From: Mycogone perniciosa
Lineage: Eukaryota > Ascomycota > Sordariomycetes > Hypocreales > Hypocreaceae
DNA length: 64,000 bases
NCBI GenBank assembly: GCA_025331125.1
Contig: JAOALB010000154.1
Span: forward strand, 1 to 64,000
Direction: 5' to 3'
In this document: one piece after another, positions 55,772 through 64,000 of the stretch
How the letters are laid out: every line of letters starts with the position of its first letter
Numbering within the stretch: position 1 is the first letter of the stretch
The notes under the pieces: model-generated
The model's input: the letters and a program-made list of their open reading frames with translations, nothing else
Told to the model about the DNA's origin: nothing
Databases searched by the model: none
Translations under genes and position numbers: made by a program

Positions 55772-58700
55772 ATGGCCAACGAGCCGCATAGCTCGTCATG
55801 GCACCCGGCATTGATGCCAAACGGTGTATCAGATCCCCGAGCATCCGAAGTGGACAAGACACCACAGTCCCCAGCGGAATCATTGCCCGAACCCCTCGAC
55901 CAGAACACAGAGGACGATCCGGAGTCGCATGGCTTTACACACACAGACGATGACCACCACGCCGCCGAGACATCGTTTTCTAATGATGGAGACGCAGAGG
56001 GTGGTGCTGGGCTAGCGTCAGAGGAGCCAGAATCGAATCATCATATCCCCGAGAACGACCCCGAAGTACCTGCGCCAGCAGAGAATCAACATGCTCAAGA
56101 AATAACCGGGCGTACTGCGCCAACAACCGCGCAGCACTCAAGCTCCATGTCCTTTGCCCGAACCGTGTCTCATGAAGTGCCCTTCAACGACGATGATGAC
56201 GGAGACTGGAGTCTCTCACGAACCGACTCGGACCCTTTCAAGTTCATGCCCCAATCCGATAGAACGAACTCGTTCCCGGTTGTGCCACCGATAGGGGGTG
56301 ACTTGGAGAACCATCATGACGGATACCTGCCTTCGAACCAAGCACTGGACGTGTTGGAAGAAACCGAGAGAGATTATGATGCTGAAGAGGAAGAATATCA
56401 GGCTGAAGGCAACAATGAAGCTGGTTCAACTGAGTTTGAGGGGTCGAAGCCTTCACGCGCCAGACATGCGCCATCTCGATCTATTGGTGGTGAGGTACAG
56501 TGGTCTGAAGCAGTAGCATCCGAAGCGCGCTATGAAGAAGGGGTTCCATTGATGGCGCATCCCAGTTATAGCTTAGAGTCTGCTGCTGGTGATGGTTATG
56601 TCGGTGGTGGATTTGTGGGATCATTTGATGACCACGAAAACGATGACTTCTTCAACCAGACTCATGAAGCGGGTATGGACACAGGCGACGACTTACAACC
56701 TCTACAACGAAAATCCACGATGCAGGTCCTGGCAGCAATGGACGCCGAGCCTCTTTCTTACCACACTACTCTGGATGAAACTCTCGAGGAGAACGATGAA
56801 GAACAGGAGGACGAAGCCACAACAGTTGGAGCCAAGGATATGACCCAGCATAACAGAAATCCATCGAATCAAGATATTACATCAAAGTGGCAGGAAGCAT
56901 TTGCCAGTGACGATGAGGATGCAGACTTCCTGCTCGATGATTCAACGGCGGAAAACAAAGAACTTGATGCAGCAGCATTTTTGGGTAGTGATGATGAAGG
57001 ACTGCTCGATGATGTTGAGGAGTCTCAACCGACTCCTGCAATCTCTCTGCCCAACAATTCGGTGCCAAGCACAACAAACGGATCAAATGCGTATGTTCCA
57101 GCCCAGCAACACACTTTGGCATATCGGCCTGCCACTACACAGATTGCTCCGTCCTCGTACACTCCTTCTCACCCATCTGCTCCTCTCAACGGCCCTCAAT
57201 ATGGCCAAACGCCACAACTACCATCGGAGCCACCCAAGGCCCAGAGCTTCGCCGATAAGTCGAAAGGAGGATATGCCTCCCCCTATGACTTGCCTACCGA
57301 CTTGGTCGCTACCACAGTGAAGCCGCGGAAACGTGCAAGCATGCAACAACTTCCTAGGGATACCCAAGCACTACCTCCGCCAAGAAGTGCAAGCATGACA
57401 AGAGCTGGCACATCACCATCCTCCGAATTCCCTCCACCAGCTCAAGCCCCAAACCAAAAGCCAGCAGCTCCTCCTCTCCGTAACAAAGGAAGCTTCTTTG
57501 AAGACCTCCCCATCGCAGCCAAGCCGCGTCCGAGCTCGAGACAGAGCCATCGGGCTGCATCTCCAAGCCCGTATCCTCCGTTGTCCCAGTCTCCTCATGG
57601 GCTGTCACCTTTGAGTCCTCCCATAGCAAACCAGGTCTCACCCATTCCAGGACCGGCAATCATTCCCGACACTACAGCTTCTCCTGCAATGAACCTTGTG
57701 GCTCCCCCTAGAGTCAGTCCTTATGCATCTCTGCAACCATCACATCCCCCTCTGCCACCGCCTTCTGGAAGTGTTTCAAGATATTCTCCAGCTCCTCCTC
57801 AAACAGCAAGCAGCCATAGCGCTCCCCCGCCTGTTGCAACCAGCCGTTATTCGCCCGCTCCCCCAGCAGCGAGACCGACTAATTCTTATAATCCGTCTTT
57901 GCCGACATCTGCATCACAGCCAATTCTTCCACATCTACCAAGAACATCTAGCCCATTGGCTCATTTTGAAATCAGCAGTGAAAAAGCACACGGCATAAAC
58001 GGCGATGTTTCTCATCCGGAGCGACGAGCTAGTTCCTCGTATGAGCCGAGGATGAATCGTGTTTCGTCTCTACCTCCTACGCGCGAGGTGGAAGAGGAGG
58101 AGGATGATGAATCTCCCAATACTGGGAAATTCAGTGCTCCCTATTCTCCACCTCCTTCTGCCCCATCGCAGTCGATCTTGTCGCCTAAGAGACCTGGCTC
58201 TAGTTATGCTCCTCAGGCTCCTTCGGCTCAACCAGGTTTCGTACCACCGCCGCGGGCTCAGACGCAGTCTCCTGGTGCAACCCGAGGTGGTCGACATCTT
58301 TCGAGATCCTCTGACTCGAGCCGCCGACCGGTCTCTGCACATTCACCTACCTCGCCAGTTTTGGCGAAATCTCCTAGTGCTCCACACAGCCATCCTCGAA
58401 CATCATCTCTGACGATGAATATGATTGCCCCGACAGACGGCCGTGAGCATGATCCTCTGCAGAGGTGGCAAGGCGTGCCCATCATATCCTGGGGAGTTGG
58501 TGGTACAATTGTCACCTCGTTCCCGAAGAGTATTCCGCGCTACGTCATGAACCAGACAACCCCGTCCATGTTGCGGGCTTCAGGAGAGGTGAAAGTGCGG
58601 AATATTAAGGATATCGAACCTCTTCAGGATCGCCTGGCAAAGTTCCCAGGCCCGTTAAAGGGTAAATCCAAGAAGAAGGAGGTTCTCACTTGGCTGGCTG

Positions 58701-61393
58701 CTGGCATCGAAGGCTTAGAGAAGGATCTTCCTGATGTCTCATTTCACCCCCAGCTGTCTCTCGAAGCAAAGCGCGCCATTGAGCGCCTTCTGCTGTGGAA
58801 GCTACTCCGTGTTTTTATCGAATTTGATGGTGTGCTAGAAGGCACCCCTGCAGTGGATAAGACTGTCAGAGACATTCTCTCTCCAGGGATGACGACTCCA
58901 ACTTCAGATGGTAACGCCCTGTTTCCATCAGATTCAAGCATCGGCATTCATGGTGCCACAGTGACCTCGATGCAAGCCGACGGTGCTGATTCCGGTACCA
59001 TGGAGCACATTCGAAATCACCTCCTGAAAGGTGACAGTGAAGCTGCTGTCTGGTTGGCAGTTGACAAGCGTTTGTGGGGCCATGCAATGTTGATTTCGCA
59101 TACTGTTTCGCCTGATCTGTATAAGCGTGTTGCCCAGGAGTTTGTACGCAAGGAGGTTAACCATCCTGGCCACAGCAACGAGTCGCTCGCAGCTCTCTAC
59201 AAAATCTTCTCTGGAAACTATGACGATTGCGTTGATGAGCTAGTTCCTGTACATGCACGCGCCGGCCTCCAACTAGTTTCGACTCAGTCGACTTCAGGCC
59301 TTACCAATGATACCATAGATGGACTCGATAAGTGGCGAGAGACCCTGACCCTCGTCCTCAGCAATCGCAGCACTGATGACATCCGTGGGTTGAATGCATT
59401 AGGCAAACTTTTGTCTGGTTATGGAAGGGCTGAGGCGGCTCACATTTGCTTCATCTTCAGCAGGCATCTCTCGATTTTCGGCGGCATGGACGATCCAAAT
59501 GTTGACTATGTTCTACTGGGCTCTGATCATCACCAGCAGTATCACCAGGTTGCAAGAGATACGGAGGCTCTGCAGCTCAGTGAGGTTTACGAGTATGGCT
59601 TGTCTCTGTCTGGTGCGCCATCCGTTGCCGCGGGTGCTCCTCACCTCGCCGCTTATAAACTTCACCACGCCGTTACACTTGCTGAGAATGGCTTCCGAGA
59701 CAAGGCATTGCAATACTGTGATGCCATTGCCACAGCAATGACATCCCAGACCAAGAGATCGCCTTATCATCATACCATCCTGGAGACGGCTGTTGACGAT
59801 TTTATGAGGCGGCTTAAACAAGCACCGAAGGAGGAATCCTCTTCGTGGATGTCCAAGCCTAGTATGAACAAGGTGTCCGATAGCATGTGGAACCGATTCA
59901 ACAAGTTTGTTGCAGGAGATGAACAGGACGCCAACGGCAATGGTTCTGGAGATGCGGACAATGGACCATTTGCTCGCATTGGGACACCATCGATGAGTCG
60001 CTCCCCGTCTGTTTCTAACTTTGAGGCGTTCGGTGTAGGCTCGCCGCCTAGCTATGCAACATCAGCTCCTATTGCTACTTTAGGCATGTCATCCAGATAC
60101 GCTCCTGCTGTAACTCAACCTGCTGGCATTCCAAGTTCCTATGGTTCTTCATCACCATATCTCCCATCATCCTTTTCTCAGACTGGACGAAACTCAAATG
60201 AATACTCCAGCAGTCCATATGAGTCGCCTTATCTCGGTACCAACTCCACGGTGCAGAATGGCGGATACACCCCATCCAACTACGGCTACCAGCCAGCAGA
60301 GTCAAGTCCCGGCAAGGAGACGCAACCAGCAGCCATGGGATACCAGCCGTACGGATTCCAGGATTCGAATGCGTCCTCTCAGCAAGTATCACCGGAAGCA
60401 GCATCTGGGCTCTCTTCCCAGGGCTACCAGCCTGAGTCTGTTTCGTATGGATATGAGCCTCCAAAGATAGCCTCCATCGCCGTTGAAACCGAGAGCAACG
60501 ACAAGGAAAATCAGAGTAGTTCAGGTGGATACGAACCCCCCTCGTTCCAGCCTTACGGATATGAGCCGCCATCCTACCAGCCCGACCCAGAGCCATCAAC
60601 TGAGGATGGCGATGATGTGCCTAAGAAGAAGAGCTTCATGGACGATGACGAGGACGATACTCCTGCGCTGAAACCCAGTGAGAAATCAAAGTCGGAGAGG
60701 GACCGCGAGAACGATGAAATGTTCCGGAAAGCAGCCGAGGAAGACGGTGAGTGATATGTTTAACCTTATTTTGTGAGAATCACTAAAGTTAACAAACCCG
60801 TAGCCAAACGTGCTGCAGCACAACAGCAAGCCAAGAAGGGATGGGGCTTCTCCAGCTGGTTTGGAGGCGGAAAGAAGGAGGCTGGTAATATTGGTGAACC
60901 GACTCCTAACAAGCCGATCAGGGCGAAGCTCGGTGAAGCCAGCAGCTTTGTTTACGACCCCGAACTCAAGCGCTGGGTCAACAAGAAGCCTGGCGCAGAG
61001 AACGCTGAACCAAAGACGGCCACTCCTCCACCTCCCAGGTCCGCACCCCGTTCTGTCAGCGGGACTCCCCCTCCGCTGTCAGCCACGCCTCCTCCGCTCG
61101 CTGGTCGCTCCACGGTGCCGCCTCCATCGACAATCGGTGGCTTAGCACCACCTCCAACGCTACACAGGGCTATTTCACAGGAGAGTCTTGGTGGCGGAGC
61201 ACCGACTATGATGCGATCTGTGTCTGGTAATAGCGCTGCGGGCGGCCCGCCGAGTCGGCCTCCTAGTCGACCCACGACGAGCATGAGCAATGCTAGCAGC
61301 ATTGACGATTTGCTCAGTACGACTGCCCCGCGCAAACCTGGACAGAAGAAGCCCAGGAAGAGCGGCCGCTATGTCGATGTCATGGCGAAGTAA
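55772..61393 (+). CDS. sec16: COPII coat assembly scaffold Sec16
   Basis: Two exons (55772-60746, 60804-61393) give 1854 residues. A long disordered acidic and then Pro/Ser-rich N-terminal half holds many proline-rich segments (RYSPAPPQTASSHSAPPP). The conserved central domain starts near 880 (PLQRWQGVPIISWGVGGTIV) and its ancestral coatomer element (LLKGDSEAAVWLAVDKRLWG, about 1090-1110) is the part that binds Sec13. The C-terminal region (YGYEPPSYQ repeats, then GWGFSSWFGGGKKE and FVYDPELKRWVNKK) is the conserved Sec16 end that binds Sec23/Sec12 in relatives. The protein marks ER exit sites. The 57-bp intron near the end interrupts EEDG|AKR. Confidence 0.97.
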
Positions 61394-61803
61394 CAGCTTG
61401 GGCCTAGCTTGTCATATGCTCGGCGCTCTCTTGAAGGTGCATGGCGTTGAAGCGCTGATTTTGTACCTATGGATGATTGTATTATAAGAATTATGGAATT
61501 GTAATCATGGCCGGTTAAGGATCCTGAGATGAGCATGGGGGATGAATGATGCAGAAACAGATAATAATACCTTGCTATTTTGGATGACTGCAATAACTGA
61601 AGCCTCAGATATTCTGCTATTCGTGCATGAATGCCCCTGACCAAATCATGACATGCGAATTCGTAACCTAGATTTCAACAATGTTCAACGCCATAAACAC
61701 CATTGCCCCAAATTCTTGTGCTCCATGGATCTTTACACTATTACAGGCTATAAGACTGGACATAATACTGCGCGACATCAGAACTATACTGAGAGAGGGG
61801 GAA
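61394..61803. other. Intergenic, convergent sec16 / hus1
   Basis: 410 bp between the two stop codons; AT-rich 3' flank sequence and nothing else seen. Confidence 0.6.
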
Positions 61804-62935
61804 TCAGGAGATGGGGCTCACCGTTACAACAGAATCCTCAACAGAGGAATCGTCGAAATGCGGAACGTAGACGTACAATATGAGGGCATGATCATCAGCG
61901 AAGCACGCAATGACCCTACCCTCAAGTCTACCCACACTTAGCACCCTACTCCAATCTTTACCATCAACGCGGACAGTGGCCCAGCGATCGGGCCCATCTT
62001 CCCGAAACTTGGTGCTGGGATGCTCGTGAAGAGGTTTCTCAAGCTGAGCGGGATCTAGTTCCGGATTTTCGAGGTCAGTCCAAATGCTGGAGATGTCGGT
62101 GGTTTCTGTGGCGATACGGAGGCGCAAACTGCCGTGCATATTGGCACTTAGTTCCAGCTTTGGGGCCTTGTTAGGGTTGGTAGAGGTAAGAGCAAGCTTG
62201 GTGAAGCGGTCGGAGATGGCTTTGAGCTGAAGAAGGGGCGGGAGCTGGATGTGCACATCTGGTTCGCGCACTTTGGGCTGCATGATAGTCTCGACGGTTT
62301 CAGGATGCAGGACGCGCACGGGGATGTCCTGTGTGATGATCTTCTCGTGCTCCCTCCGCAGGGAAGTTTCCAGGTGCTCGGGCTGAAACTCCCCCTCATC
62401 ACCAAAGGGATCATCGGTAGAGGGCCTGGGTGCAGCAGGCGCGTTGGAGGCGTTGGAGGTGGTGGTGGTGATGGTCATGGATAGAATGGGGAGGCCGTCC
62501 TTTTTGGTAAGACGGAGGGAGGCGGAGATGCTGTTGAGGGCAGACTTGAGGGCCCTCTGCAAGGGCTGGAGAGGAAGTTCGAGGTTGATAGTGTTGGAAG
62601 CTTCGGCGGACTGAATATGGTAGTTTTCGAAGATGAAGTCCATGGAAAGCGACCTTGAGACTGTCAGTCACCCCTGCGCCAACATAGGAACATGGAGGCT
62701 GAGACAGAAGGTCTCTTACGCCCAGACTTGCGATCCCATGTCGGGAATCACGGTGAAGCGAACTGTGTCATCGCTCAGGCGCACCCAGGCGATCTTCTCC
62801 AAGGAGGAGAGCGCCGCTGTGAGTTCTGGTGAAGAGAGGCCATCGTCAGCGCAGGTCATAGAAAGCAGGTGCTTCTTTGGTGGAAGTCTTACTGGCGAAG
62901 GTGCGTATGTTTTTCAACTCCGTGCGGAACCGCAT
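61804..62935 (-). CDS. hus1: DNA-damage checkpoint clamp subunit Hus1
   Basis: Three exons (62935-62893, 62825-62720, 62653-61804) give 332 residues. The start MRFRTELKNIRTFAKLTAAL and the next strands (SLEKIAWVRLSDDTVRFTV, MDFIFENYHIQSAEASNTIN) are the Hus1 hallmark. The protein has the PCNA-like fold; a Ser/Thr-rich and acidic insert (SNAPAAPRPSTDDPFGDEG) lies between the two halves. Hus1 forms the 9-1-1 ring with Rad9 and Rad1, which is loaded at damage sites and activates the ATR kinase. An upstream out-of-frame ATG (62997) overlaps this start. Both introns have GTAAG donors. Confidence 0.93.
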
Positions 62936-63692
62936 CCTGGAGTCGCGTTTGGCAGGTGGACCTGAAGAATGCTGAAGTCGCGATGTGCTGTGTTCATGTT
63001 CAGATGAGATGAGACAAAGTAGTTATGTATTTCAAGATTTAGTGGGGTTATTGGAGAAGACGATGCATCCCTCTAAAATAGATATGACCATGTGAATTTT
63101 CCAGGAATAGGAAGCCAATTGTAAAATTCCAATTTGCTAATTATTTTTTGGGCTATCAGAATTCATATTCCTCTCCTATCTCCTTCTGCGATTCTGGCAA
63201 AGAACGACGTGCAACATGGGATATTCAGTCAACAATAAGCTGGTGGCGCATAGCCATTGCCAGAATCGCAGCATCTCCTGGTACCTGCTTGAGGCAAGCA
63301 AACAGTACAAAGCAAGTCCAAGTCTTTACTTTATGTTAATCTTTTTTTTTTTTGGAAAGGCCAATTGTTCAGGTGTCTCTTAACATTATGTGTTCATGCA
63401 TCAAGAAGCAGCAAGCCTGCTATTGGAAGGCGATATCCAAGTCGCCTCGACAATGACCTCCATCAACTTCAACTGCTCAGAAACCAAAACATTCCAACAT
63501 CACTTCGTCAACCACAGACGTCCATCCAGTCTTGGAATCACACACATCGTTCAGTATTCTCCAGCACTCATTTTATCACACTCAACAGGTCATCACCATT
63601 CATTCTGTAACAACAATCACTTCCAAACACTCAGACTTCGCTATGAACGCCTTCGTCGAGTTGTCTGGTCCGCCTCAAGGTCCACAGCAACA
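62936..63692. other. Divergent promoter hus1 / last gene
   Basis: About 0.76 kb between divergent starts. Contains a 14-T run near 63343 and AT-rich sequence; no gene supported. Confidence 0.6.
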
Positions 63693-64000
63693 ATGGGCAA
63701 CAAGCAATCTGCGCCAATGGCGCCATCTGCCACCAAGAAAGTATGGAAACGCTCTCTCGCCAGGCTGAGAGTGAAAAAGAGTGCGACTAAGGGCGCAAAT
63801 GCGGACCCAATCCCGGCCCCTGACCCAGTGAGACGACACAGTGCCGCCACGTCGTCGGTTGTTTTCCAGCGTGAGGTACTCTCCGACTCACGCCAACTTG
63901 CGCGGGTTGGGAGTGGTTCTGATGGCAGTCAGGCCAATGTTATCATGATGCCAGAATCGTCCAATTCCGATGAAAGCTCGACTAGAAATCCATCAGCTAG
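63693..64000 (+). CDS. Protein with N-myristoylation-type start, cut by window end
   Basis: The frame is open for 102 codons from MGNKQSAPMAPSATKKVWKR to the end of the window without a stop. Gly2 and Ser6 fit the N-myristoyltransferase pattern MGxxxS, and the next 30 residues are rich in Lys/Arg (KRSLARLRVKKSATKG), a common myristate-plus-basic membrane anchor. The rest is Ser-rich and disordered. An upstream ATG at 63644 is in a frame that stops within 42 codons. I do not recognise the family; a PPZ-type phosphatase is one idea, unsupported. Confidence 0.6.
   Translation, partial: MGNKQSAPMAPSATKKVWKRSLARLRVKKSATKGANADPIPAPDPVRRHSAATSSVVFQREVLSDSRQLARVGSGSDGSQANVIMMPESSNSDESSTRNPSA

Overview
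This window is nuclear DNA of a filamentous ascomycete (Pezizomycotina), probably a Sordariomycete and perhaps Hypocreales; the lineage is an inference. The evidence is short introns (mostly about 45-190 bp) with GTAAGT/GTATGT-like donors and CTAAC/CTGAC branch sites, dense genes on both strands, and protein families typical of these fungi. No transposon, CRISPR array, rRNA, recognisable tRNA or secondary-metabolite cluster was seen. I rebuilt 26 genes by joining exons; in all but the two genes cut by the window edges the spliced length keeps one open frame.

Left part (1-20 kb): the 5' end of a class I DnaJ chaperone gene (minus, cut by the window edge); a UBA-like/UIM protein with a degenerate USP fold; a Cdc34-type ubiquitin-conjugating enzyme; the eIF2alpha kinase Gcn2; divergent from it the spindle-pole protein Cut12; the urease accessory protein UreF; the splicing factor Cwc2; and the GTPase Drg1/Rbg1 with four tiny 5' exons.

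Middle (20-36 kb): a Spo12-like mitotic-exit protein, a peroxisomal acyl-CoA dehydrogenase ending in AKL, the vacuolar Rab Ypt7, a MoxR/Mg-chelatase-like protein without visible ATPase motifs, the Golgi GDPase Gda1, a PPPDE-thioredoxin-PUL protein, a small conserved-looking protein of unknown role, a COG0523 (CobW) metallochaperone with a His-rich tandem repeat, and an orphan 359-residue protein.

Right part (36-64 kb): an SLC12 cation-chloride cotransporter (Vhc1-like) divergent from an Avt3/4-type vacuolar amino-acid transporter across 2.6 kb of non-coding DNA; then Aim32, a small secreted protein, a Cyc2-like mitochondrial flavoprotein, the P4-ATPase Neo1, the COPII scaffold Sec16, the checkpoint clamp subunit Hus1, and the start of a possibly N-myristoylated protein cut by the window end.

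Most genes are unrelated housekeeping genes. Membrane traffic and vacuole functions recur (Ypt7, Gda1, Neo1, Sec16, Vhc1, Avt), but nothing shows that they form one unit. I found no convincing undescribed multi-gene system. The most unusual signals are a 9-bp motif (TACGGAGTA/TACTCCGTA) scattered through the intergenic DNA only, the Drg1 microexons, a stop-free in-frame intron in the cotransporter gene, and several unusual domain or repeat architectures.
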